Shown: positions 1-5,930 of the stretch, piece by piece | Position numbering within the stretch: position 1 is the stretch's first letter | How the letters are laid out: every line of letters begins with the position of its first letter | Assembly (NCBI GenBank): GCA_031286085.1 | Contig: JAITUX010000216.1 | Coordinates: 1 to 6,397 of the forward strand | DNA: 6,397 nucleotides | Direction: 5' to 3' | Origin: Candidatus Adiutrix sp. | GTDB taxonomy: Bacteria; Desulfobacterota; Desulfarculia; Adiutricales; Adiutricaceae | The notes under the pieces: model-generated | Told to the model about the DNA's origin: nothing | The model's database searches: none | Seen by the model: only the letters and a program-made list of their open reading frames with translations | Translations under genes and position numbers: made by a program

Positions 1-738
1 AGCGTCCAGCACCAGTGGCAGCTCCGCCGCTTCCACCACCCGGCGAACAACTGTCGCCGCCTCGCTCCCCACGCCCAATCCGGGCCCCAGGAGCAGGGCC
101 TGACGGCCTTGGGCGTAGCGCAAAATGACCTCGCCGGCCTCGGCGGCCAATTCACCAGGCCGGTCTTCCGGCAGTTCCAAGGTCATGGCTTCGGTCAGTT
201 TGGCTTCATAGACGGCCCCAAGAGAGGCCGGGTGAAGAACCGTAACCAAGGCCGCGCCGCTGCGTATGGCTCCCTGGGCCGCTAGAACCAGGGCTCCGGT
301 TCGTCCTTGAGCCCCGCCGGCCAGGAGGACATGACCAAAATTGCCTTTGTGCCCGGTTAATGGCCGGGCCGGCAAGAGCGCGCGCATTTCCTCCAGGTCG
401 GACAGCCGGCCCCTAGGCCAAGCCGAGTCACACATGGCCGGAGTCAAGCCTATGTCGCCCACCACTATTTCCCCGGCCGCCTCCGGACCTTGGCCCAGAT
501 ACAGCCCCACCTTGGGGAAGCCAAGAGTGACGGTCAGGTCGGCCGGGCAGGGTGGCCCCCACCAGCGGCCGCTGTCTCCCGACAGGCCGGAGGGCAAATC
601 CACAGCCAGGATTTTCAACCGGTCGCCCAAGTCTTTCTTGGCTTGGCTCAAGGAGGCCAGAACCCGGGCGGCCGGGCCGGCCAATTCGGAATTTTGGCGG
701 CCGCCGGCCCCATGACTTGTCTCCAGGACCATTTCCAT
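1..738 (-). CDS. nnr: NAD(P)H-hydrate repair enzyme (Nnr type), epimerase domain N-terminally truncated; runs off left edge
   Basis: An open frame of 246 codons read from the sequence, continuing past the left edge. Nnr proteins repair damaged NAD(P)H: an N-terminal epimerase interconverts R- and S-NAD(P)HX, and a C-terminal ribokinase-fold domain dehydrates S-NAD(P)HX using ADP. Visible here are the end of the epimerase domain (AVDLPSG at residues 45-51, ADLTVTLGFPKVGLYLG at 66-82, GDIGL at 94-98) and then the dehydratase domain (LTGHKGNFGHVLLAGG at 127-142, GPGLG at 218-222, LVLDA at 242-246). The remainder of the dehydratase lies outside. Oddity: a full-length protein has roughly 130-150 more residues before AVDLPSG, including the NNGGDG nucleotide-binding loop; they are absent. 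The ATG at 738 has no Shine-Dalgarno sequence. The frame stays open further upstream, but only as antisense of the IclR gene, without family motifs. The family is secure; whether the gene is functional is not, and the start is tentative. Confidence 0.82.
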   Translation of the reverse strand, partial: MEMVLETSHGAGGRQNSELAGPAARVLASLSQAKKDLGDRLKILAVDLPSGLSGDSGRWWGPPCPADLTVTLGFPKVGLYLGQGPEAAGEIVVGDIGLTPAMCDSAWPRGRLSDLEEMRALLPARPLTGHKGNFGHVLLAGGAQGRTGALVLAAQGAIRSGAALVTVLHPASLGAVYEAKLTEAMTLELPEDRPGELAAEAGEVILRYAQGRQALLLGPGLGVGSEAATVVRRVVEAAELPLVLDA

Positions 739-804
739 GCTAAATAGAACAGAAACCGCGGACAACAAGACGCTTCCGAAAGATCTTTGATTAAAAGCGG
801 CCAA

Positions 805-822
805 GGCGGCCTGAAAGCCGCC
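805..822. repeat. 6-bp inverted repeat (GGCGGC-6 nt-GCCGCC) in the iclR leader
   Basis: GGCGGC at 805-810 and GCCGCC at 817-822 can pair around a 6-nt loop, about 11 bases before the regulator's Shine-Dalgarno. It could be a leader hairpin or an operator half-site pair for the IclR protein itself, since IclR regulators commonly bind palindromes near their own promoter. In DNA this GC-rich such a repeat may also be chance. I see no convincing sigma-70 promoter for either gene in 739-844. Confidence 0.3.
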
Positions 823-844
823 GGAACCCCGCGGGAGAAACCGC

Positions 845-1660
845 ATGGGCGAAACCAATAAAAAATACTACCGGATAAACTCGCTGGAAAAGGGGCTCAA
901 GGCCCTGGAAGCCATCGTCGAAAACGGGGAACTGACCGTGACCCGGGCCGCCGCCCTTCTGAACCTCAACCGGGCCAGCGCCCACCGCTTCATCACCACC
1001 CTCCGCGACCTGGGCTATGTCCGCAAGAATCAACACAACCACTACGAAGCCACCTTCAAGCTGTTGGAGCTGGGCATGACGCAGGTCGGCAGATTCGAGA
1101 TAAGACGCCTGGCCAAGCCCTACATGCGGGACTTGGCCGCCAGGTTCGACGAAACCGTCAACCTGGGCCTCCTGGACCGGGGCCAGGTGGTGTATCTGGA
1201 CAAGGTGGAGAGCCGGGAAATGCTGCGCATGGATTCGGGGGTGGGCACCGCCTGCCAGCCCCGGGCCACGGCCCTGGGCAAGGCCATGCTGGCTTTTCTG
1301 CCCCCCGACGAGCTGGAGGGCCATATCCTGACGGCCGAATGGGCCGCCCTGACCCCCAACACCATCGTGAGCCAGGATAAATTCCTAAAGGAGCTGGAAA
1401 AGGTTCGCCGGCAGGGCTATGCGGTGGATAACGAGGAACTGGCCCAAGGCCTGTATTGCGTGGGGGCGCCGATTTTCGATTTCAAAGGCTATCCCGCCTA
1501 CGCCCTGAGCGTTTCCGGGCCGGTGGGCCGCCTTAAGCCCCTCAAGGAGATTCCGGGGCGCCTCTTGGAGATAACCGCCCAGCTGTCCGGCCAACTGGGC
1601 TACCGGGGCGGCCGGGAAGAAACGAAACGCCCGCCCCGGCCGCCGGCGCCCGGCCAATGA
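845..1660 (+). CDS. IclR-family transcriptional regulator
   Basis: A 271-residue protein of normal IclR-family length, likely a cytoplasmic dimeric or tetrameric DNA-binding regulator. Residues about 10-75 form the winged helix-turn-helix: KGLKALEAI opens it, TVTRAAALLNLNRASAHRFI (31-50) is the helix-turn-helix and LRDLGYV (53-59) leads into the wing. Residues about 85-255 form the GAF-like effector domain, with FDETVNLGLLDRGQVVYLDKVES, the family-typical CQPRATALGKAMLAFLP and the late GYAVDNEELAQGLYCVGAPIFD. A basic, proline-rich tail of about 18 residues follows. The ATG is supported by GGGAG at 833-837, 7 bases upstream. It diverges from the nnr-type gene and converges on cdsA, so the window shows no catabolic operon partner and the effector cannot be guessed. 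Family assignment is firm; the regulated pathway is unknown. Confidence 0.93.
   Translation: MGETNKKYYRINSLEKGLKALEAIVENGELTVTRAAALLNLNRASAHRFITTLRDLGYVRKNQHNHYEATFKLLELGMTQVGRFEIRRLAKPYMRDLAARFDETVNLGLLDRGQVVYLDKVESREMLRMDSGVGTACQPRATALGKAMLAFLPPDELEGHILTAEWAALTPNTIVSQDKFLKELEKVRRQGYAVDNEELAQGLYCVGAPIFDFKGYPAYALSVSGPVGRLKPLKEIPGRLLEITAQLSGQLGYRGGREETKRPPRPPAPGQ
1607..1644. repeat. 10-bp perfect inverted repeat inside the 3' end of the iclR-type gene
   Basis: GGCGGCCGGG at 1607-1616 is the exact reverse complement of CCCGGCCGCC at 1635-1644, with an 18-nt loop. It lies in the codons of the regulator's C-terminal tail, just before the convergent junction with cdsA. Neither strand has a run of T after it, so it is not a standard intrinsic terminator. 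It might slow polymerase at the gene ends, or simply reflect the GC-rich composition. Confidence 0.35.
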
Positions 1661-1682
1661 ACCAATAGACCCGTCAAAAACT

Positions 1683-2522
1683 TTAATGGGCGTTAAGGAC
1701 CAGATCGACCAGGGCGTAAACCGGCACGATGTTGAAGATGAGGGAATCGAAGCGGTCCCAGAAACCGCCGTGGCCCAGAAGGAAACGGGAGGAATCCTTG
1801 ATGTCCAGGGCCCTCTTCAAGGCGGATTCGAACAAGTCGCCCAGGGCCCCCCAGACGGCCAGAAAAAAACCCAGGGCAATCAGGATGGAGAAGGAAGTGG
1901 ACAGGAAATAAGAGAAGACGGCCGAGACCAGCACCGAGGCGGCCACCCCGCCCAGAAGCCCGGAAACGGTTTTGTGAGGGCTGATTTTGGGCCAGAGCCG
2001 GGGCCCCTGGAGCTGGCGGCCGACATAAAAGGCGGCGGTGTCGGCGGCCACGGTCGCGGCCAGGAGGTAGATGAGCCAGAGGCCGCCGGAGTCGGCCTTT
2101 TTGAGCAGGATGAAAAACGAAAACAGGAAGCTTAGATAGACCTGGCCCAAGGCGAAACGGCTCAAAAGGTTCAAAACCACCGGCCCGCTCTCCCGCTCCA
2201 GGCTCCACATGGTGTAACCGGAACCCAAGGCCAGGGCCAGGACCAAGCCCAGGGACTGGCCGGTCGGTCCGTAACAGAAGGCCCCGAAGGCCACGGCCAG
2301 CCAGCCGGTCAGGGCCAGAAACAGGAGATCAAGCCGGTTCGGGCCGAAGAGCAGGCGGCTGAACTCCCACCAGGTCAGGCCGCCTATGACCAGCATGAAG
2401 ACGAAAAAGAGCAGGTATTCGTCAGCCCACATGCTGTAAACGACGGGCGGCAGGAGAACGATTGCCACCAGCCACCGGCTGAGATGGCCGCCTAGACGCT
2501 GGGCGAGGGTTTCGAAATTCAT
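1683..2522 (-). CDS. cdsA: Phosphatidate cytidylyltransferase (CDP-diacylglycerol synthase)
   Basis: Integral inner-membrane enzyme that makes CDP-diacylglycerol from CTP and phosphatidic acid, the branch-point precursor of phosphatidylethanolamine, phosphatidylglycerol and cardiolipin. The protein is mostly hydrophobic, with about seven or eight likely membrane segments (first at roughly residues 17-32). Conserved blocks are DTAAFYVGR (161-169), SPHKT (181-185), GDLFES (228-233) and the C-terminal CDS signature from S233 to D259, containing KR, KD, HGG and DRFD. One usually proline position in the signature is leucine here. The ATG at 2522 is chosen (279 residues) because GAGGAG lies 6 bases upstream; an in-frame GTG at 2564 would start inside the likely promoter and adds 14 hydrophilic residues. 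The neighbours usual in other bacteria (uppS, dxr, frr) are absent; the gene seems to be its own unit. Confidence 0.93.
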   Translation of the reverse strand: MNFETLAQRLGGHLSRWLVAIVLLPPVVYSMWADEYLLFFVFMLVIGGLTWWEFSRLLFGPNRLDLLFLALTGWLAVAFGAFCYGPTGQSLGLVLALALGSGYTMWSLERESGPVVLNLLSRFALGQVYLSFLFSFFILLKKADSGGLWLIYLLAATVAADTAAFYVGRQLQGPRLWPKISPHKTVSGLLGGVAASVLVSAVFSYFLSTSFSILIALGFFLAVWGALGDLFESALKRALDIKDSSRFLLGHGGFWDRFDSLIFNIVPVYALVDLVLNAH

Positions 2523-2528
2523 GGCCGG

Positions 2529-2534
2529 CTCCTC
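2529..2534 (-). promoter_or_regulatory. Shine-Dalgarno of cdsA
   Basis: GAGGAG on the minus strand, 6 bases before the ATG at 2522. It decides the start in favour of this ATG over the GTG at 2564. Confidence 0.75.
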
Positions 2535-2554
2535 ATTCGTCAGGGCTTTCCCCG

Positions 2555-2563
2555 ATTCTACCA
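2555..2563 (-). promoter_or_regulatory. Putative extended -10 promoter of cdsA
   Basis: The minus strand reads TGG-TAGAAT: a TGn extension plus a hexamer matching the sigma-70 -10 consensus at 5 of 6 positions. A poor -35 (TTTCAA) sits 16 bases upstream. The predicted transcription start near 2548 gives a leader of about 26 bases to the ATG. The surrounding 2565-2622 is A/T-rich against the GC-rich background, as expected of a promoter region. No clear terminator for the upstream gene is seen there, so read-through from the nagZ unit is possible. Confidence 0.45.
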
Positions 2564-2622
2564 CGCCGCGGTCAAATTGAAATATTTTTTAGGCAGCTCT
2601 TCCTTAAATTCTTTGTAAATTT

Positions 2623-3057
2623 TCACAGTTTAAGCAGCCTGGTGGACCAGGCGGAGACTTTCTGGTTGTTGAGAAAGGCGAAGCCCCGGCCCAAATATTC
2701 CCCGTCGGAGACCCGGCGCAGAATCTCCTGGCCCCAATAAGCGCCGCTCCTGGATTGCCAGGGGGACATTAGAACGTCTTCCACCACGACGAAGAGCCCC
2801 AGGACCGGTTCCGGCCCGCCGGTTTCCGAGCGCCACTCGGTGAAGGAGGTCCCGGGGGCCAGGGGCTGGACCTCATAGCGGCTGGCCACGGTCTGGGTTT
2901 CATGGGTGGTGATGGTCACTTCCCCTTCAATGGTCCAGATCTCGGGAGAATGGACGATGACCAGCTGGCCTTTCTGGGGAAAGGGGTTATCGTTGGCGTC
3001 GTAATAGACGCCGCTGATTTCCCAGAGGCCAGGTTCCAAGAGATAGGTATGCTCCAT
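2623..3057 (-). CDS. Hypothetical protein, beta-rich, coupled to nagZ
   Basis: A 144-residue protein that I do not recognise. It has no signal peptide, membrane segment or cysteine, so it is probably cytoplasmic. Alternating hydrophobic and polar residues over most of its length (for example QLVIVHSPEIWTIEGEVTI at 31-49 and VLGLFVVVEDVLM at 85-97) suggest a mainly beta-strand fold. The N-terminal GLW at 10-12 followed by several strands, and an arginine near the end (R140), recall calycin or lipocalin-like barrels; this is speculation from pattern only. The ATG at 3057 is preferred to an in-frame GTG at 3099: it lies 2 bases after the nagZ stop and has GGAG at 3063-3066, 5 bases upstream and inside the end of nagZ. 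The tight spacing implies co-transcription and coupled translation with nagZ. Reality of the gene is likely; function unknown. Confidence 0.78.
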   Translation of the reverse strand: MEHTYLLEPGLWEISGVYYDANDNPFPQKGQLVIVHSPEIWTIEGEVTITTHETQTVASRYEVQPLAPGTSFTEWRSETGGPEPVLGLFVVVEDVLMSPWQSRSGAYWGQEILRRVSDGEYLGRGFAFLNNQKVSAWSTRLLKL

Positions 3058-3059
3058 GT

Positions 3060-4127
3060 TCACTCCGTCCGGCCTTGGCTGATCAAGGTTTTGAACCAAC
3101 CGGCCCGAGTTTCGCCCGGCGCCGCGATAGCGGCCAGGCGGGCGGTCAGGGTTTCCGTGCGGCGGCGGGCGTCCGCCAGGCGGTTTTCCGTCAGAAGGCC
3201 GGTTCGCACGGCTTCGGCCAGGGCCTGGCGGGCTTTTTCAATATTGGCGCGGCGGCGGCAGACCAAGGCCAGATCGTGCCCGGCGGCTATGGCGCCCACC
3301 GCCGCTTCGCCCAAATCATAGTTCCGGGTCAGGGCCCCCATTTCCAGGTCGTCCGTGAGCAAGGCCCCCTCAAAACCCATCTCCCGCTTCAAAAGCCCGG
3401 CCACGACCGGGGAAAGGGTGGCCGGCCGCCCGGGGTCCAGGGCCGGATAGAGGGCATGGGAGGTCATGACCGCCGGCAGTTCCGGCAACAGTTCCCGGTA
3501 GGGCCGAAGATCCGCCCGCGACAGGCGCTCGGCCGAGGCCGGGATGACCGGCAATTCCTGGTGCGGGTCCAGCCGGGCCGAGCCCAGCCCCGGGAAATGC
3601 TTGGCCGCCCCCAAAAGACCGGCCCGGCCGTAGGCGGCCAGGACGACCCTGGCCCAGGCCGCCACCTGGCCGGGGTCGTCGCTGAAAGCCCTTTCGCCGA
3701 TGAAGGCCTCCGGCCCGTCGGGCACATCCAGCACCGGGGCCAGGTTGAAGTTGAAGCCGGTGGCGGCCAGTTCCCGGGCGCCGGTTTCGGCCAGAAGCCC
3801 GGCTTCAGAGAGGTTCCGGCAGCTCCGGGCCGCCGGCAGCCGTGTATAGGGCGCGGGCAGACGCTGCACCGGCCCGCCCTCGTGATCAATGGCCACCAGA
3901 AGCGGCCGGCCGAAAAGGGTTTCCGCCAAGCTCCGGGCTTGGTCGATAAGCCCGCGCAGGGCCGCCGGCCCCCCGTCCTCGGGATAGTTGCGGGCGAAAA
4001 AAATCAGGCCCGCCGGGCGGACGGCGGCGAGCAGGTCTTCCACCTCCGCCGCCTCCCGGCCCTCGAAGCCCACCAGGAGCAGACGCCCCACCGCCTCGGC
4101 CAAGTCCCCGCTTTCCAGGGCTTTCAC
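3060..4127 (-). CDS. nagZ: Beta-N-acetylhexosaminidase (glycoside hydrolase family 3), NagZ-like
   Basis: A 355-residue single-domain GH3 enzyme, close to the usual NagZ length. NagZ removes N-acetylglucosamine from GlcNAc-anhydromuramyl (peptide) fragments during peptidoglycan recycling. Landmarks are AIDHEGGPVQRLP (79-91), FNLAPVLDV (127-135), GERAFSDD (144-151), KHFPG (176-180), the DPH of the mobile catalytic loop (187-189, with the histidine of the Asp-His acid/base pair) and TDDLEMGA (258-265), whose first Asp (D259) is the expected nucleophile. The catalytic set thus looks complete. No signal peptide is present, fitting a cytoplasmic recycling enzyme. The start is GTG at 4127, supported by GGGAG at 4134-4138, 6 bases upstream. 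Small variation: DHEGGPVQ where DQEGGRVQ is common. It heads a two-gene unit with the unknown protein downstream and has its own consensus-like promoter. Confidence 0.92.
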   Translation of the reverse strand: MKALESGDLAEAVGRLLLVGFEGREAAEVEDLLAAVRPAGLIFFARNYPEDGGPAALRGLIDQARSLAETLFGRPLLVAIDHEGGPVQRLPAPYTRLPAARSCRNLSEAGLLAETGARELAATGFNFNLAPVLDVPDGPEAFIGERAFSDDPGQVAAWARVVLAAYGRAGLLGAAKHFPGLGSARLDPHQELPVIPASAERLSRADLRPYRELLPELPAVMTSHALYPALDPGRPATLSPVVAGLLKREMGFEGALLTDDLEMGALTRNYDLGEAAVGAIAAGHDLALVCRRRANIEKARQALAEAVRTGLLTENRLADARRRTETLTARLAAIAAPGETRAGWFKTLISQGRTE

Positions 4128-4168
4128 GGCCGGCTCCCGGAAGCCGCTCGGCCGGAACCAAGTGATAA

Positions 4169-4197
4169 ATTATACAACAAAATCCGCCGCCCGCCAA
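4169..4197 (-). promoter_or_regulatory. Sigma-70-type promoter of nagZ
   Basis: On the minus strand, TTGGCG (4192-4197, 4 of 6 matches to the -35 consensus), a 17-base spacer and TATAAT (4169-4174, perfect -10). The expected transcription start near 4162 gives a leader of about 35 bases carrying the nagZ Shine-Dalgarno. It lies in an A/T-rich island between lolA and nagZ, directly after the terminator-like hairpin. Confidence 0.7.
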
Positions 4198-4199
4198 TT

Positions 4200-4235
4200 A
4201 AACTGTTTTAACGTGAGCGCCTGGGGCGCGTCACG
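4200..4235 (-). terminator. Terminator-like hairpin after lolA
   Basis: CGTGA (4212-4216) pairs with TCACG (4231-4235) and GCGCC (4217-4221) with GGCGC (4225-4229): a 10-bp stem with one bulged base and a 3-base loop, overlapping the lolA stop codon. In the minus direction it is followed by TTAAAACAGTTT, a broken and rather weak U-tract. It probably ends the traB/gumN-lolA transcript before the nagZ promoter; termination may be incomplete. Confidence 0.5.
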
Positions 4236-4923
4236 GTTCATCCCCCTCTTCCAGCACCTCCGCCCCCCGGGGAATCTTGAAGGCGAACATCCCGGCCGCC
4301 AGTTGCGGATTCTCAGCCAAGCCGTTAAGAAAAAAATCCGTGGTTTCGCCGGTCAGGGCCGTAAAGCCGAAGCCGGTGAGGGCGAAGGTTTCGTCGCACC
4401 AGACGGTCAGGTGGTCCACGCTCCGGTCGCCTTCCCGGGGCGTCAGTTCCAGGCCCAATTGGCCTGGCCGGGCCGGGTCCGGGGAAGTCGGGGCCAGGTC
4501 GAAATCCCGGGTCAGGGCCTCCAGGCCGCCCAGGAAGACCAAAAGCGGCTTGAGTTCGCCGGCCACGTCTATGTTCCGGTAGCGATAGACCAGGTTTTCC
4601 GAGGGCACATGCCACCAGACCGTGGTTCCGTCCGTGACCATGACTTCGGGCTGGGGCGAGACTTGGTCCAGGAGCAGCCGGTCCGGCCGGGCCCAATAAA
4701 GCACGCCGGTGGCCACCTGCCGGGCCGGGCTTTTGAAAACCTGGTCCGTGGCCGGGGCCGCGGCCACCCGGCGATAGGCCGCGCGGAGGGCGGTCAGGCC
4801 GCCGTAGCGGGCGGCCAAGCCGGCGGCGATGCGCTCCGGGGCCGGCGGCTGGACGGCCCAGGCCAAGCCGCTCCAGAGGCCCAGCAGAAAGGCGCCGGCC
4901 AGGGCGGCTCTGAAAATTTTCAT
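4231..4923 (-). CDS. lolA: Outer-membrane lipoprotein carrier protein LolA
   Basis: A 230-residue periplasmic chaperone that accepts lipoproteins released by the LolCDE ABC transporter and carries them to the outer membrane. Residues 1-23 are a clear signal peptide (basic MKIFR start, hydrophobic core, cleavage after AWA). The mature part shows the LolA pattern: GVLYWARPDRLLLD (73-86, with the conserved aromatic-x-x-P and a following strand), VMVTDGTTVWWHVPSENLVY (94-113), and near the end the GETTDFFLNG and MFAFKIPRGAEVLE strands. The ATG at 4923 overlaps the stop of the upstream gene as ATGA, and GAGG lies 5 bases upstream (4929-4932), so translation is coupled. Sequence similarity in this family is low, but length, signal peptide and motif order agree. 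No LolB or LolCDE gene is in the window. A hairpin at its stop probably terminates the transcript. Confidence 0.85.
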   Translation of the reverse strand: MKIFRAALAGAFLLGLWSGLAWAVQPPAPERIAAGLAARYGGLTALRAAYRRVAAAPATDQVFKSPARQVATGVLYWARPDRLLLDQVSPQPEVMVTDGTTVWWHVPSENLVYRYRNIDVAGELKPLLVFLGGLEALTRDFDLAPTSPDPARPGQLGLELTPREGDRSVDHLTVWCDETFALTGFGFTALTGETTDFFLNGLAENPQLAAGMFAFKIPRGAEVLEEGDEP

Positions 4924-5831
4924 GGCTGCCTCAGTTGTTCGATTTGATAGTCCTGGGCGGCCAGGAGGGCCAGCAGGCTCTCCTCGCCCACCAAGTGCCC
5001 GGCCCCCACTACCACGAAGGGGGGCGGGCCGGAGGCGGTCAACAGGGGCCTTAAGCGCTTAAGCATGAGGTGGTTGCGCCGGATTATGAGCCGGTCCCTA
5101 AGGCCGGCCAGTTCGGGATAGCCCTTAAAGCCGTCGAATAACAGTTCAGCCAGGCCGGAGACGTCGCCCCGGCGCCAGGCGGACAGGAAATCGGCCATGA
5201 TCCCGGGCAAACCGGCCGCCTCCCGAAGAGTGGCCTGGAGAAACAGGTTCGCCTCGTCCGGGCCCAGGTCGGCCAGGATATCCATCTGTTCCGCAAAGGT
5301 CTCCAGTTCCACCACCGGCAGCCGGCGGCCGGCGGCCTGGTCCAGGAAATGCTTGTCCAGGCCGTAGCGGGCTGAAAAACCGTTCTCCTCCAAGGCGGCC
5401 ATCTGGATGGCCAGGGCCGCCAGCCAGGGCCGGTAGCGGGCGTATTCCGGCCGGTTTCGGCCGCTTTGGGCCAAAAGCCCGCTGGTCGCGGGGGTCAGGT
5501 AATCCTCCAGGGCCCGGTCCGCCGCGGCCAAGCCCCGCGCGGCGATGAAGTCGCTGACTGTCTTCTGGGGCAAGGTCCCGGTGTCTATCTCCACCACCAG
5601 GCTGCCGGCCTCGTCAAAGGCCCGGGCAAAGGGCTCGGGCAGGGGGTAGAGGCCGGGGCCGGCCAGGTGGAGGGAACCGGCCAGGTAGGCCCTTTTCCCG
5701 GCCGGGGAAGTGAGGCGCCATAAAAAAAGCTCTTCGGCCCAGCCCTGGCCGGCCGCGCCGGCCGCCCAAACCAAGGCCAGGACGACCGCCAGGAACCAGG
5801 CCGTGAGGACGTTGCGCGCACGACGCTGCAT
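4920..5831 (-). CDS. TraB/GumN family protein, secreted (putative Tiki-like hydrolase fold)
   Basis: A 303-residue protein of the TraB/PrgY/GumN family, whose eukaryotic Tiki members are metal-dependent proteases; the role of bacterial members is mostly unsettled. An N-terminal signal sequence (MQRRARN, then a hydrophobic run to about residue 28, likely cleaved near AEE at 32-34) sends it to the periplasm. Family hallmarks are the two GxxH motifs, GSLH at 52-55 and GAGH at 276-279, the EID after the first strand, YGLDKHFLDQA with VVELET in the middle, and RRNHLM before the final FVVVGAGHLVG. All expected polar residues seem present. It ends in a 4-base ATGA overlap with lolA, so both are made from one message. 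The ATG at 5831 lacks a Shine-Dalgarno and lies only 7 bases after a predicted -10, suggesting leaderless initiation. Family assignment is strong, biochemical function unknown. Confidence 0.88.
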   Translation of the reverse strand: MQRRARNVLTAWFLAVVLALVWAAGAAGQGWAEELFLWRLTSPAGKRAYLAGSLHLAGPGLYPLPEPFARAFDEAGSLVVEIDTGTLPQKTVSDFIAARGLAAADRALEDYLTPATSGLLAQSGRNRPEYARYRPWLAALAIQMAALEENGFSARYGLDKHFLDQAAGRRLPVVELETFAEQMDILADLGPDEANLFLQATLREAAGLPGIMADFLSAWRRGDVSGLAELLFDGFKGYPELAGLRDRLIIRRNHLMLKRLRPLLTASGPPPFVVVGAGHLVGEESLLALLAAQDYQIEQLRQP

Positions 5832-5838
5832 GGGTGGC

Positions 5839-5866
5839 AGTGTATAGGCATTTGCGGAAATGTCAA
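5839..5866 (-). promoter_or_regulatory. Promoter of the traB/gumN-lolA unit
   Basis: On the minus strand: TTGACA (5861-5866, perfect -35), a 16-base spacer and TACACT (5839-5844, 4 of 6 matches to -10). Seven bases separate the -10 from the ATG at 5831, so the start of transcription should fall at or within a base or two of the start codon. The spacer holds a copy of the ATTTGCGG-AAAT motif. Confidence 0.6.
5850..5861. promoter_or_regulatory. Possible operator copy 1: ATTTGCGGAAAT
   Basis: A 12-bp element with ATTT/AAAT arms, positioned between the -35 and -10 of the traB/gumN promoter. It differs from the element at 5931-5943 only by one missing C. A protein bound here would block polymerase. 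No cognate regulator is identified. Confidence 0.35.
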
Positions 5867-5930
5867 GAAGAGGGCCTTACGGGCCGCCGCCCCGGCCCCA
5901 GGCCGCAAAAAACCGCGCCTTCCAAGCATT

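Noticed and set aside
739..1119. Upstream extension of the nnr frame, which stays open into the IclR gene, including an ATG at 846
   Set aside because: The extension has no epimerase motifs or Shine-Dalgarno and is antisense to iclR codons; it cannot supply the missing domain.
791..1324. Open frame of 177 codons on the minus strand opposite the IclR gene
   Set aside because: Antisense shadow; the plus-strand frame has a complete winged-helix and effector domain.
2523..2564. GTG start of cdsA at 2564, adding 14 residues
   Set aside because: It would lie within the likely promoter and lacks a Shine-Dalgarno, whereas the ATG at 2522 has GAGGAG at ideal spacing.
3075..4211. Long open frame of 378 codons on the plus strand opposite nagZ
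   Set aside because: It is the antisense shadow of a GC-rich gene: glycine-, arginine- and proline-rich with no domain, while the minus-strand frame has all GH3 motifs and a Shine-Dalgarno.
3988..4947. Open frame of 319 codons on the plus strand covering the lolA region
   Set aside because: Low-complexity translation spanning two minus-strand genes and their terminator/promoter; the LolA frame explains the region.
5881..5912. GC-rich stretch followed by AAAAAA, resembling a terminator
   Set aside because: On the plus strand the GC part is followed by A, not T; on the minus strand the T-run comes before the GC part. No gene end is nearby.
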